In this document: positions 11,546 through 22,949 of the stretch, piece after piece
Layout of the letters: each line of letters starts with the position of its first letter
How positions within the stretch are numbered: position 1 is the first letter of the stretch
DNA from: Emydura subglobosa
Lineage: Eukaryota; Chordata; Testudines; Chelidae
Length of the DNA stretch: 64,000 bases
Direction of reading: 5' to 3'
Assembly (NCBI GenBank): GCA_007922225.1
Contig: ML679961.1
Coordinates: 70,598,890 to 70,662,889 of the forward strand
Translations under genes and position numbers: made by a program
The notes under the pieces: model-generated
The model's input: the letters and a program-made list of their open reading frames with translations, nothing else
What the model was told of the DNA's origin: nothing
Databases searched by the model: none

Positions 11546-12235
11546 GTATGGCGTGCAGCATGTTGTAAAAGCAGCAGTCTGCAGCTCAGCACCAGAGAGA
11601 TTGTTGGCCTCCCGGCCTTGTGCTATGCCTGCTGCAGTTCCTTCACTTTCACACAGCTCTGCTGCTGATCCCTGTTGTACCCCTTCACCCGCATCCCAGG
11701 CAATCTTTTTGTAAATGCTACGTTTCTAGGACTGGATCCGTAGCTGTACCTGCACAGCCTCTTCTCCTCACAAGCCCAGGAGATCCAATACTTCCTGTCT
11801 ACTCCAGGCCAGGGTGTGTCTGGAGCATGGAGTAGGCATGGTCAGCTGGGCAGTGACACACAACGATGAAGAGCTGCTAGGTGTGCTCACCAAGATGGGC
11901 AATCAGGAAAAGGCATTTCAAAATAAGAGGAGGACAGTTTCTGGTCTCTGTGATTCCTGTGCAATAAAGGTCACAGTTGTGACCAGAGTGGTCACTATTG
12001 ACCATTGTCGGACAGCTGCTGCAGGACTGTTAGGGTTGAGACAGCGTCTATAGTCACACTGCATCAATCTCAGTAGGTCAACCATGGCTCTACTCCATTC
12101 ACAGAGGTGGTGTTATTGCATCACCATAAAGGTGTGCATACATCAGCCGGAGACAAATTTGAGTGTAGACACACGCACTAATAGGTCGACACAAGGCGAC
12201 TTACGTCAACCTAACTTTGTATTGTAGATCAGGCT

Positions 12236-12480
12236 TTACGAGTGAGTACCATAAATGTGTGTGGGGTGTGGTGGTGCAGGGGAGCCAGTGGAGGGACCCA
12301 AAGAGAGGTTGACCTGGACAGAATAATGGGCCAAGAAGATGATCTTACCAGCAGCATTATGAATGGGCCAGAGGGGGACAAGGTGAGCATCAGAAAGGCC
12401 GCAAGAAGTACAAGATGAGATATGAGGAGGACGTGCACAAGAAATTAGCAGTGTGGACAGAGTCTGGAAGGGTAGGTTCA
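12236..12480 (+). repeat. Right part of the old repeat split by Harbinger
   Basis: The consensus-like phrases 'gcaggggagccagtggaggg', 'gaagatgatcttaccagcag' and 'attatgaatgggccagaggg' continue the repeat that stops at 7048. Together the two parts give the pre-insertion order and confirm the element boundaries. Confidence 0.55.
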
Positions 12481-13699
12481 ATATACATATTAGTACATGA
12501 TATATCAGAAAAGAAAGATATTTTAACCTGAACAGGACTTCATTGTAAAGCTCTTTTTTCTATGGGGATGAGCAACAGGCTCGCTGGATAAACTACACTT
12601 TCTTTTTTGAAAGGAATATTCACAATACGAAGTCTAGAGAGAGGATTTTGGGTTTTCAATTAATCAATCCAAATTCCTCCATGCACAGACTATACCACTC
12701 ACAATGGTATCTGAATACCTTCTAGATCTAAGGTCACCTTACATACATCCTGAGCTCCCTGTCTTCTTTTATACACATTTTCAAAGAGATGCAATGACAT
12801 CATCTAATTGATTCTCACAACACTCCTTGGAGGCCATTCTCAACTTGATGCTTTGCCTTTCTGATCACGAGCGCTAGATAACACGCTTCCTTCCAAGCCA
12901 TGGTTTAGACAAGAGTGCACAAGGAAGGCAGCCACCCTGCTGGAGTACATATTGCAGTAGCCATTCTTAGAATTGATGGTCAGACTTAATTCTAACTGGG
13001 ATTTGTTTATTTGGATTCTATAGGGCCCACCTGCCATGCTAGGTGCACCCCACAATTAAAACAATATAGAGTACAAATATTAAAATAGGGTCATTCTTCT
13101 AGGATAGCTAATGACAATGCAGCATGATGGGCTCTCATGCTTCCCCTCTGAGGTACACGCCCACCCCCTCCAAATTCTCAACCGATGTTTCACCCACAGT
13201 TTTCAGTGGTGTACTTATTTGGGCTGTTGCCCCCTTAGTGTGGAGTCCAAGATGGTGACAACAGGCAACAGAAGAGATGACGAACAACTCTGTGGGCTCT
13301 ACTTGTTCCCTCAGGTGGTCTGAGAAAATGTCACTTCTCAGATCAGTAGTAAGTGTCCAACACTGAAGTGTAATCCAAACTTTGCTGCTCAGGCTCAAAA
13401 TGGACTTCCGATACAGTGATATGCCTGCAGAAGAATCTGGACTCTGAAAAATTCAGCAGTTAAATACTTCCCCAGCATCCCTCCTGTGTATATAAACCAC
13501 CTACCAAGCATATGTTAGGTTAGTTTATATCACTGGCTGGCTGGAAATTCTTCAGACCGAGGGTAATAACGAAGCTGGTTGGGTGATATTCTAAACAAAC
13601 ACTCGCTCAGCAGACACACAAACTAAAGCTGAGCTCCACACAGGCAAAACCCCTCTGGGGCTCAGAGTGCTTCCGTCATGTCCACCACATAATACTTAC
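12481..13699. other. Tetraspanin intron 3 (5' part), no other feature
   Basis: This is intronic sequence downstream of coding exon 3 (the gene is on the minus strand), beginning at its donor GTAAGT (13694-13699). I looked here and further left for the next tetraspanin exon (the large loop with the CCG motif) and did not find it. Confidence 0.5.
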
Positions 13700-13774
13700 G
13701 TTTTCTCTGAAGATAAAAGCCAGGATTGCAGCTGAGAGCTCTGCCAGGAAGATTAACAAAATAAACATGAAGAA
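13700..13774 (-). CDS. TSPAN18: Tetraspanin-18, coding exon 3 (TM3)
   Basis: The exon is 75 bp, phase 0 at both ends, encoding 25 residues from FFMFILLIFLAELSAA to FREN (residues 87-111). It is preceded by a pyrimidine tract and acceptor CTTCCAG and followed by donor GTAAGT. It supplies the third transmembrane segment, the hydrophobic run with a conserved Glu in 'LAELSAA' characteristic of tetraspanins. It ends at the start of the large extracellular loop. A 75-bp TM3 exon is the standard tetraspanin arrangement. The next exon, expected to start the large loop, is not visible to the left within the window. The frame is intact and the residues match the tetraspanin pattern without error, so the gene looks functional. 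Confidence 0.93.
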
Positions 13775-13926
13775 CTGGAAGAAAAAGAAAAGAGGCAGAC
13801 GGCCATTAGGTATGTGCCACAAACAGTAGGAACAAAGGTTTTCAGAATCACCAAAGTGACAGAGAAAACGGAGAACAAAACATTTATTTTGTGTCAGTGA
13901 AAGGGTATAAAAACTAGGGAATACCC

Positions 13927-14200
13927 TAGGGCTGGTCTACACGCAGCATTTGTACCGCAGCAACTGTATTGGCTTAGGAACTGATATCATTAAAGCAGTA
14001 CCACCCCCTAGTGCAGATGAAGTTATACCAGTATAAAGGTGTTCACACGGTACACCTTTTTCCTGTAAATTTAGGTATAGGCTGATATGAGCTCCTTGTA
14101 GTGACAGAACTATTTCCACACTGGGGGTTGTGCCACTTCAACTACATTGATTACTAAACTGATATAAAGTGGTACAAAGACTGTATATAGATTAGTCCTA
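13927..14200. mobile_element. MITE, 274 bp, in tetraspanin intron 2
   Basis: The left end TAGGGCTGGTCTACACGCAG and reversed right end TAGGACTAATCTATATACAG match at 14 of 20 positions, and all six differences are transitions. The similarity continues inward ('tttgtaccgc' against 'tttgtaccac'). The TA at each end may be the target duplication, giving GGGCTGGTCTACAC termini, but the class is uncertain. There is no coding capacity. Confidence 0.65.
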
Positions 14201-14396
14201 AATGGGCTAAATCCCACAGCCCTAACTCACAAACACAACCATAGCAGTCAAGGAGATCGGGATTCAAAGACTTTAAGACCTGATTCTCATCACAGTAGGC
14301 CCCCCCCCCCTTACATGGCTTCATCCTTAAAGGGAGCGTAAATGTAATTCTTTCAAGATTTAAGAACCTCAAGATGTTCTCAATGCCGGAGTGAGA

Positions 14397-14690
14397 ACTC
14401 AGTAATGACTTAGGATTTGGCCTGATATAGGGAAGCGAAGAGTAAATAGTGGACACAGGCAGGACTGTACGACACAGAGGGTAATAAACATATGGAACAA
14501 GTTACCAATGCAGGTGGCTGCAGCAATAAATAGAAATGAACTCAAGTGGCACCTGGAATTGTTTCTGTGCAAGGAGAGCATTGAGGGACTTTCTGAAACA
14601 GCAGGAAGGTGGATGGGGTCAGAAGGCTTTTTCTTATCCCTAGACAGTCTTTTATGAATGATGTCTGGAACATATTGCCTGTGATTTAGC
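14397..14690 (+). repeat. Possible CR1-type LINE 3' fragment
   Basis: The stretch 'gggtaataaacatatggaac' followed by 'aagttaccaatgcaggtggctgcagcaataaatag' resembles the degenerate C-terminal end of CR1/L3-like LINEs ('ggaacaagctgcc... gtggaggca'). The match is weak and short. I found no terminal repeat or poly-A end. Confidence 0.3.
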
Positions 14691-17600
14691 AATATTTTTC
14701 AGCAGTAGAAAGAGAATTCAAACTCCCTCCTTGGAATGGACAAGATCACTTTTTTGGTGTCAATTATTAAAGTTGTAGATGATTTTTCCTATTAGATGAT
14801 TGTATCCACTGCCTCCATTCCAATCTCCCTTCCTGCTCCTGACTGAATGGAAAGCAAAAGAAACCGCTCCTGAGTTCAGAGGACAAAACAGGAGTGATTA
14901 GAGGAGCAGGGTTTTAAATCTAATAGTTCCTATTGGTTCACCCACTGGCCCATTTAACTATATAATCTGTTTTTATTGGCTGCTAAAATGACTCACTCCC
15001 CCATTCAGAAAATTGCTTCTATTCTTAACTTCACAAGAGAGGAGAACCCAGAGGTAGTGATTAGAAAGAATGATACTGTGCAAATCTGCAGCACCATCCA
15101 TCAAAGGATTTCCAAGTGCTTTTTTAGTTGAGTGTGATTAGCAGCATTGTTGAATTAGTTATCTATTCATTTATTGATTACTGGCAGACACACCTTCACC
15201 CAAACTCTAGTGCAGGCCCAGCACAGCAATGGATGCAGCTGCTCACAAATTATCTAAGCAATTGTAATGTGTCATTTATCATCCCCAAACTGGCTTACAC
15301 TTGAACAGCGCAAACCTCTTGGACTTTCCACATTCATTGTAAAAATATTAATAGTGATCATTAGGGCTGGCTGGAAAACAAGAGTTCTATTTAAAAAGAA
15401 TAAAATGAAAAAACGGAGGCTTTAAACTTTGTTTTTGTCCCCATCAGAGCAAAATAGAATTTTTTAAAAAATTTTGTGAAAAGGGGGAGAGAACAGCCAC
15501 CCACCCACTCCAGAACAGCCAACAGCCCCATGGGACACTAAGGTCCAAGTCCCTGCTGTGCATGATTTACATCCCAGATGAGTGCACAAGCCAACTTGCT
15601 ATTTGCTATTCTGGGGTCAGTCTCTCTATCTAGTTTTGACTGCCTGAGAAATCTTCCCAACTAAAATCATATGCTTCCATAAACACTTTTCGTTTTGACT
15701 TATTGGCATTTTTCAGTTTCTTATCACTACATCTCAATTGCTAGTTGACATTTTAGCTCTTTTAGAACTTCAGCAATACAGTCCCCTGTCATCTGAAAGA
15801 GGAAGCAATTATCTCTCAGTCAAAGGACACAAACCTCAGGGTGACAATTGCACGCCGGGGGAGGGGGGGGGGGAAGGAGGGAGAGAAAGAGGGACTGATG
15901 ATGCATCATTTTTAAAGAGAGGCAGGATGATATATGTATACATACACACATCTGGCTAAATCCACTCAGCTGAAGTCAACAGAACTTGCACCACTTACAC
16001 CTGGGCCGAATTTGGCCCAATGGGGAAATGTTCTTCACAAGCAAAAAAAAAAAAAAAAATCCTGAAGTGTATTCATGCACTTGTATCAGACAAACATTCC
16101 CTCTGAGCAGTTTGTGCAGCATGCCACAGGTTAGTTTGTTTCTAATGTGCAGAAGGCCTGAGCATGCTGCTTTGTGTGTCCAAATGCTGAGATAGCTTGA
16201 TGCGTCCAGAAGCACTTGGTGCAACAGGTTGAATACAACAGCGAGGTTTCTTACCGATATCGAACAGCACCAAGAAAAACAAAAGGTTCCACAAAAACAG
16301 AGACCAAAACTTAGAACTTCTCTGCAGGAGCGTCTCCCTCATTCACCCTTGTCTCTGTGATCCTCTTGCCTCATGTTTACATTGGAGCTAAAAGCTTCAG
16401 ATATGCATTATGCATCAGTGTGAAATCTCTCTTAGGCAGTTCTGACTCATCAATTTTTGAACAACTTTGTACATGGACTTGATTTTATCAAGTACCTTCC
16501 CTTCCCACCCCCCACCCACTGCCTTTGGAACTACACCTCCCCAACTCCTGTACGGTACTCCAGTCTCACAGGGATAAATTTACAGATTTGCCTTTCCATC
16601 ACCTAAAGACAAACTCCCTCCAGACTCTTGGTTCCCACAGTTCTTTCAAGCTTTCCAAATTCCAAAGTATATGCTGTGAATGCATCTGATACTAAAGTGA
16701 CATCACCACACCCACCTAAACAGGTGTTTTATTGCTGGTAGTCAATAATAGGATAAAAGTTTCTTAAACAGCAGTTTGACTTTGCTACCTAAACATCTCG
16801 AATTATCTTGAGCCAGGGAACATGCTAATTCCTCACGAGATGGTTACACTTAACTATCACTGCTGCATAGCCCTATGTTACTTCCACCCTATATATTTCT
16901 CAGATTCCCAGTGTAAAATAAAATAATAATAAAAGCAAATAAATAAAGCATCAGGGCTCAGAATTATCTCTGAGAAACAGAAAAATAATAACTATGAAAT
17001 TGCCTGCACTGTAATATAACTAGAACACTAGGGACAATATTCAGCCATGGTGTAACTCCACTGATGTCTCATGGAGCACACAGGTTGACACACAGCCTGG
17101 ATAGTCCTAAATTAAAAAGACACTGCACCAATCACATAGCAAAAAATGGCCCAAGATTTCTCCTCACATGTGACTGAAGTTCTAAATCTCATAAGGACTG
17201 GGTTTCAATTAGTCTTTTACTTATGGGACCTGATTCTCCACTTCAGTACATCAAGTTCATGCCGTAGCGCCATTGACTTCAGTGGATTTATTCCTGGTCT
17301 TCACTAGGGTGAGTGAAGGAAGGATCAAACCAGTTGACTCCCAGAAGGGGAGCAAGTGCTGTTATCAAAGAAGGAATTTGGGAAGGGGTTGGGTAGGAAA
17401 GAAAAGGAGAATTTAGCTCAGTGGAGTCTGTTAGTTCTCCAGGGATATTGCTAGCTTCTCCTTCGGCCAGTTTAATGTTCACATTCTGGTAAAATTAGAG
17501 ACAGGCTTCTATGTTGTGCTAAGGGGGAGTGACTCCTGGTGCTTCTGCAGGGCTCTGTGGGTAAGATATGGTTACAAAACACACTGGAAAATCAAGATTT

Positions 17601-18555
17601 AAAAACAACCAACAAACTCTGAGGGAAAAACAGAAGGCTGAACTTGATAAAAACAAGAAACAAAACAACAGAGCTCTGTGTTCAGTCATGTAACTGGGAA
17701 TGTTTTCCAGTAAGAGATAATGGCAGGAAACCCTGCAGGATTAGTTCTTGCGGCAGAAGTAAAAAAATGGCTATTTTAGTGGTGAAAGGGTTCTAAACAG
17801 TGCATGATGCTCACACTGAGTTTAAGGTTTAACCCTGTATTCATAGGAAAATTGGTCAATGAAGCTATTAAATCTGGGATATTTAAGAAGTGGAGAAGGA
17901 TGTATATTGGATTAACCACCCATCTAGATATGCAATGGAAAGTCCACCAAGCAGATATGAGCTAGGAGGTTTATACTGACAGACAGGACTTCGCTACAGA
18001 TACTCTACTCTGCACGTTCCCTTTATTTGAAGTGGCTCAGTAGGAAATTTACTCAAGTTCATGACTTGCCCAATTTGGCTTGCAAAATGCTTGTAAGGGC
18101 TACTTAATTATTCCCATGCTCAGAGTAAGGAAAATGTTCATGTTCTACATCAGAAGGGAATGGGTGGGGGCAATCTGTAGTTCTATGTGCATGAGTATGT
18201 CATAATGATTTGGCTCATCCGTGGGTGAGCTCATACTACGGCCTTCTGCTAGATGGAATCAGAACTCCTCAGATGTGTGTGATGGGCCCTATTACTACAG
18301 AAAGCTGAAGGAGATTCTCCTCCAGCTCACGTGATAGAGGTCATTCCTTTTGAAGTGGGAAGATGAGACTTCTTCCTCTGCTGCTGCCATGAAATTCTGA
18401 GAGACCATAATGCACAAAGGAGTTAAAAATGCTTGGTGGCCATAGTTTTGGTACATTATGAATGTGCATCCCTGAATGCAGCCTGCGTTGAGGATAAACA
18501 GGCATATGTGCTTAATACACAGGTGTAAAATGATATACCCTCTCAACTGGGCCTG
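14691..18555. other. Tetraspanin intron 2, mostly unremarkable
   Basis: No exon was recognised. Features seen are a purine/G-rich run (GGGGGAGGGGGGGGGGAAGG type) at about 15856-15890, an A17 run at about 16042-16058, AT-rich 16915-16990, and short old-repeat pieces ('tccactcagctgaagtcaac' near 15961, 'cattgacttcagtgg' near 17271). Confidence 0.5.
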
Positions 18556-18933
18556 GTGCTACACTCCCAGAACTCCAGTCCAAGTTCCCTGTTTGCTACC
18601 AATTCAAAGGTGTTGGGGACAATCTTTAAAAGTCTGGGACCTGTTTACCTGAGAGCCTGCCTTTTACCTCACATCTTATCACAGCAATTAAGGTTGGCTG
18701 GGATGCTCTTGCTGATGGCCCCTGTGGCTGAACACACTGGAACAGGCAGAACTGCTTTCTCACTTGGCGGTTCTGCTCTTTGGAACTCAATGCCTTTGCA
18801 GATCGGACAGTGGCCAAGTGTGGCAAATTCCAGAGATAGTTTTCATTCATTTAGAATATGGCTAATTTTGCTTATTTCCTTTTGTGATAATGGTGCCAGG
18901 ACTTCCTCCTCCACTCTGAAGATTTGGGACTGA
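18556..18933 (+). pseudogene. L2-type LINE, reverse-transcriptase protein C-terminus
   Basis: An open plus-strand stretch of about 125 codons contains FKSLGPVYLRACLLPH, then LRLAGMLLLMAPVAEHTGTG, RTAFSLGGSALWNSMPLQIG and a final FHSFRIWLILL-like end. The order 'LGPxYLxxxLxPY ... LRSxxxxLLxVPxxxxxxG-RAFSxxAPxLWNxLPxxIR ... F+xxLKTWLF' is the C-terminal hallmark of L2-type (Jockey-group) LINE ORF2 proteins. Only this 3' end is present. LINEs are usually 5'-truncated on insertion, so this is a dead fragment within tetraspanin intron 2, in the opposite orientation to the gene. Confidence 0.75.
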
Positions 18934-19496
18934 TTCTCCAGTTCGTCACTTGGTATATAGTAAACTGAAACAGCACGAGATTCCCACAGGAGAATTTCCC
19001 CCCCGTGCACAGGGAGAATCACTGCTGGCTCAAAGCTGGCAGAAGCATCTCCTGTAACTCCCCATTATTGGGAACATATAAAGGGAAGGGAAGGAAGAGG
19101 GTGTTTCAAGGAAGGCGAGGGAAGGGAAGATGTGGTAGAGTGAGGCTCCACTACACCTGATTCTCCACTAGCATAAGGTTCTTGAGGGACTGCATGACTG
19201 GCACAAATTAAAACTGCCCCCTGCATCGATAATTTATGCCAGAGCTAGGCAACTGAGTGTCAGACCCCGTCTCCACGAGCTCACACAGAGCTTGGGCACA
19301 GGGGAGAATCAAGTTGTTTGCATTTCTGACTGTGTATTAAAGTGCTTTAAACCCTACTAACTGCGTAACAGAAGAAAGGCTGCAATGAGACATGGTCATC
19401 TGTGCCAGCATCACATGATCACCCTCCCCAACAAAACACCATAGCCCATGCTTTGTGAGCACACTAGAGTGACTGAGGAAACGTTGGGACACTTAC
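18934..19496. other. Tetraspanin intron 2, end next to exon 2
   Basis: A GGGAAGGGAAGGAAGAGGG purine tract lies at about 19082-19130. No other feature is seen. The exon 2 donor (minus GTAAGT) is at 19491-19496. Confidence 0.45.
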
Positions 19497-19691
19497 AAAA
19501 AGCAGGAGGCATTTGTTCTCACGGACGGCACCGCAGCAGCCGAGAAAGCCCAGCAGGAAGAGCATTGCTCCCATGGCCAGCATGATGTACGCCCCCGTGA
19601 AGAGCAGGGGGTTGGCAGCCACTATCTCTCGAAATCCGGTAGGATCCACAATGACCCAGATCCCAACGCCCAGCAGGCAGGCCCCTCCCAG
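19497..19691 (-). CDS. TSPAN18: Tetraspanin-18, coding exon 2 (small loop, TM2)
   Basis: The exon is 195 bp, phase 0 at both ends, 65 residues (22-86). It is preceded on the minus strand by a CTCTCTCTCTC tract and acceptor ATGGTAG, and followed by GTAAGT. It begins [20 protein letters not shown] (rest of TM1 and small extracellular loop), continues into TM2 ([20 protein letters not shown]) and ends with the family signature [15 protein letters not shown]. The GCCG motif with the following basic-acidic pair and the Cys before the leucine run is diagnostic of tetraspanins. The '[15 protein letters not shown]' small loop is what I recognise as TSPAN18. A tetraspanin paralogue such as TSPAN9 or TSPAN4 is less likely. 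Confidence 0.95.
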
Positions 19692-20373
19692 CTACCATGG
19701 GAGAGAGAGAGAGCAGGAGAGGAAAAGAGGAGAGAGTTATTAAACTGATGACAGTCTGGATTCTTCAGCACATTCTCTGCAAAGCGGGTGACTCTGATTA
19801 TGAACAGTGCAGTCCTTCCCACAGCTCTCTCCCTTCATTTTTCCATTATTGGGAACACATAAAGCAAGCAGCATCTTTGTTTCTTAAGACTTACCATGTC
19901 ACCTGCTCCAGCTGTTTATTACTCCCTACGTAAAGTGACAAGGCCAAGTCCTCGTCTCTGTGCACAGCTGGAGTCACTATATTTACATGGGAGGGAAAGG
20001 AATCCTACCCTCAACAGTTATTGTGTTTCCCTACATAGGAAGAAACAGCCAGTGGTTACACCAGCCTGGACTAGAACCTTATTCCTTAAGCACTACAAAC
20101 ATAGGCCCTGTTAGATGTTGGCAGTAGTATTCTCTCTGTGGGCTCACTGCCGGCTAAGTCAAACTTTGAGCTGGCTAGTTGAATGTGGAACTGTACACTT
20201 TTCAGTCATGGTTAATACAAAGCCTAAGGGATCTTCTGCATCATGGAGACTTTGCCAAAGCACAGCAGGTCCTGTCAGCCCATCCACAAGGAACACAAGG
20301 GAGCTAGAGACTGACAGAAAATGAGAGGGCAAGGGGGAGAGACAGCAGGGGGAGAGATTTCCAGAATACTTAC
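19692..20373. other. TSPAN18: Tetraspanin intron 1 (682 bp)
   Basis: This is a short intron between the ATG exon and exon 2. On the minus strand it runs from GTAAGT (20368-20373) to the TAG acceptor (19692-19694), preceded by a CT-repeat polypyrimidine tract. No other feature was recognised. Confidence 0.8.
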
Positions 20374-20436
20374 AAATATGAAGAAATTGAAAACAAACAT
20401 CAGGTACTTCATGCAGCTCAGACAATCCCCTTCCAT
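20374..20436 (-). CDS. TSPAN18: Tetraspanin-18, first coding exon
   Basis: The coding part is 63 bp, 21 residues: [20 protein letters not shown] and then F. It ends at donor GTAAGT in phase 0. The ATG has a strong context (ACCATGG, A at -3 and G at +4). Residues 5 and 8 are membrane-proximal Cys, the usual palmitoylation sites, followed by the conserved '[14 protein letters not shown]' start of TM1. Tetraspanins organise membrane microdomains, and TSPAN18 is known to associate with the store-operated calcium channel Orai1 in endothelium. The exon probably begins slightly upstream in 5'-UTR. A possible acceptor is the GAAG at 20466-20469 after a T-rich tract, giving an exon start at 20465, but this is uncertain. 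No promoter or CpG-island-like start is seen here. Confidence 0.93.
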
Positions 20437-20689
20437 GGTCTCCAGGTTGCTCGATCCAATTATTCCTTCAAAACAACAATGCTTTCTTAGCACATACTCC
20501 TGTTACCTGAGTGTCATAAGCCAGATTCGCCTTCTATTTCCCCAAGGCCCTATGCAATTCATTACGCAGAAGAGCTCATTTCTTACAGGGTAAAAGGAGG
20601 TAATGATCACTGCTAATATCCAGCATGTTCTCCCCAGAGTGTGGGGACTGGAATGGGAGAGGGAAGGTGAAGATTGCAACTGACCAAAA

Positions 20690-21062
20690 CAATCCTTTGC
20701 CCAAGGGCCGGGCCATAGACTGCAGCTCACCCTACCCAGGGCTCGAGCCTGCATGTGTTTGCTTATCTACCTTCCTGGGGCTAGGCTATAAACCACTTCC
20801 GCGCCCCGCTGAGGGTTGTTTCCCACTGAGGGCCCGTCCCTGCCTGAGGGCCGGGCCATAGACTGGTAGCATGCCCCGTGGGGAGAGAGATTATTCCCCA
20901 AAAAGGGGCGACCTGAACCCAGGCTCGCCCTACTGAGGGCTGGAGATGGCTCCTTAAGTTGGACTCCCCAAAGCCGTAGGCGCTGGGAGGTGTGGCCTCC
21001 CTCTGAGATTGACTCCAAGGGGGAGTCCCCAGTGCCGCCCTCTACAGGGGACACACTACACT
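20690..21062 (-). repeat. GC-rich LTR-like repeat just upstream of the ATG exon
   Basis: This block is much richer in G+C than its surroundings and has degenerate internal repeats: 'aagggccgggccatagactg' near 20702 and 'gagggccgggccatagactg' near 20847, plus several 'ctgaggg' copies. Its end, 'gtcccc agtgccgccctctacaggggacacac', resembles a common reptile ERV-associated repeat. I could not find both ends or a target duplication. It lies about 250 bp 5' of the first coding exon, presumably in the preceding intron. Confidence 0.45.
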
Positions 21063-21674
21063 TACCAATACACAGGGCACTGTGCACACCTGACTGCGTG
21101 GCCTAAGAATCCTGCACTCACAGGCAAATCCTAGGTCAGATCCTCTGCAGGCATAAATTGACATAGCTCCATTGACTTCAACACAACCATATGGAAGCAG
21201 AGCATAGGGAGCGTGGAGCGCACTCAGAGGGCTTGCAATGCCTGTATACCATGAAGCTCAGTTCTGTATAGGCTCATTTGGTGGAGGAATGGCAACAGGG
21301 ATGAGGAAATGTTCAGGGCAGATTTTAGACGCTAAGGGAGAAGTGGGAGCAGGGATGATGGAGCCAGGACTAGGAGGATCAGCCTGCTGGAGCAGGGGCA
21401 GAGGATTCACAGATCAGCAATAGCTGATCTGGAATCCGGTGATTCCTTCCCACAGCCTGTGTACTCAGGCCGGGGGCCTTATTCTCAGCTCGCATAAATT
21501 GCCCTAGCTCCACTGAAGTCCTGGTGCCACCACACGCCACCTTGCACTGTTCCGTTGCGGGCAGAGCCCAAGGACACAGATGTGGCAGGATTTGTTCGTA
21601 AGAGAAAATACAAAGGGCACCTGAACTGGCTGTGTGACTCCATGTGTGAACTAGATCACAAGCTCCTCGCCAGC
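21063..21674. other. Non-coding DNA, no gene seen
   Basis: It contains two small pieces of the 'cataaattg... agctcca(t/c)tga' old repeat (about 21150-21180 and 21492-21520). Nothing else was recognised. Confidence 0.4.
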
Positions 21675-21810
21675 AATTTATTATTATTTAGTATTTACAC
21701 CTAGCAGCCCAATCAGGGCTCTCTTGTAGCAAGCAGGTGCTATTAAAACACAGAGGAAGAAAACCCCTACCCCAAAGTGCTTACAGTGTAACAAGGTGAT
21801 GGTGTCTCCA
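21675..21810 (+). repeat. Start of an old interspersed repeat
   Basis: Phrases such as 'cagcccaatcagggctctc', 'taccccaaagtgcttacagt' and 'gtaacaagg' match the opening of the same old amniote repeat type seen at 6585. It is a short fragment with no coding potential. Confidence 0.45.
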
Positions 21811-22949
21811 CATACGTGTGAACATCACAGAGCACCCCAATGGCACAGCAAATAATAATAAAGCAGCCCCTATTAAGGCCAAAGGAATTACAAGTGGTGC
21901 AGCTCATGCAGGTGCATGCACATGTGTGCAAACACATAGGTGCCCGGTTTTACTTGGCTCCCTGAAGTATACTCCTAACTGGAAATGAGCCTATAGAGTC
22001 TTTACTCTTCCCTGTTTCTAAAAATCCTGCCTCCAACTACATACTATATTTGAATTGAGCCTGTTGAAACCCCCCTCCCTTTCCCCGCCCCAGCACACAT
22101 TATCCAAGGTATTGAGGAACAATTTTCACAGACCCAGCAATAAATCCTCTCCTTTCGCTCATTGTTTTTACTAATCCATAGAACTTGGAGCTGCTGTATA
22201 GCTGCAGCATGGTCCATTCCTCCGTGACCATGGTAACTGATCTGCTTTAGCAAAGCTGCTCAGAGAAGCCCTTGGCAGGCTGCTCTCCCAGCAAGGGGCA
22301 GCCTCAGGTAAACAACAGAGGTCACACAGTGTTTTTGTTTGCTGCACAGTGTCTAACTAGTTTAAAAATTAAATTAGTCCCTTCCTGTCTTTATAATAGA
22401 AGAACAGGGACTTCTGAAATGTGCATGCACCCCCCCCCATCCCCCCGAAAAAGCACAAAGGTGCTATGGCACATGCACAATTCCTTTCCCCCTGGATTCC
22501 TGCTATGCAGGGAGCAGCGTGGCAGAGAACCACTATGCTGGCTCTATACCACCCTGGAATTTCCCCTACTCAGAGAGACTCTTCAGATGACCAGTTAAAT
22601 CAGCTTTGCAGCTACTTTGTGCTGTTGGAGCAACACACAGAAGCTGGATTGGCCCTGAGAATCAGGGCCAGTATATTTCTGAAAAGGCTGATTCACTGAC
22701 TGATATGGAAAGTAACTATTCCCCCCAACAACGGCTTGATGGAGTCTCACATCAACGTCGATGTACAAGGATTTAGCAACTGCTATAAATGAACACACAT
22801 ATGTGAGGTCAGATCCGCACAAGAGTTGCAAACAGTCACATGTGGTGCAGACAAGACAGTCTGTGTCTATTGCAGGCTATTGTATCCTTGCTTTGTGCTG
22901 TTCATAAGGTGTTAATGTGCCTTACCTCAAATCAGTTAATGGAGACATG
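21811..22949. other. Non-coding DNA, no gene seen
   Basis: C-rich homopolymer patches occur at about 22431-22447. No exon or repeat family was recognised. Confidence 0.4.

Larger units (their letters stand above)
7049..12235 (+). mobile_element. PIF/Harbinger transposon, full length but decayed
   Basis: The element starts AGCCATGTCTACACTAC and its reversed right end reads AGCCTGATCTACAATAC, giving 13 of 17 matches. It is flanked by TTA at 7046-7048 and TTA at 12236-12238, the 3-bp target duplication typical of Harbinger. It carries the two genes expected of the superfamily: a DDE transposase on the plus strand (about 7640-8527) and a Myb-like protein on the minus strand (about 11545 to 9181), arranged tail to tail. 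A later 994-bp solo LTR lies inside. Without the LTR the element is about 4.2 kb. Stops and frameshifts in both genes indicate it is dead. Confidence 0.9.

Noticed and set aside
13927..14200. Possible hAT element by its 'tctacac' end
   Set aside because: No 8-bp duplication is present (GAATACCC against AATGGGCT), so I left the class open and noted TA instead.
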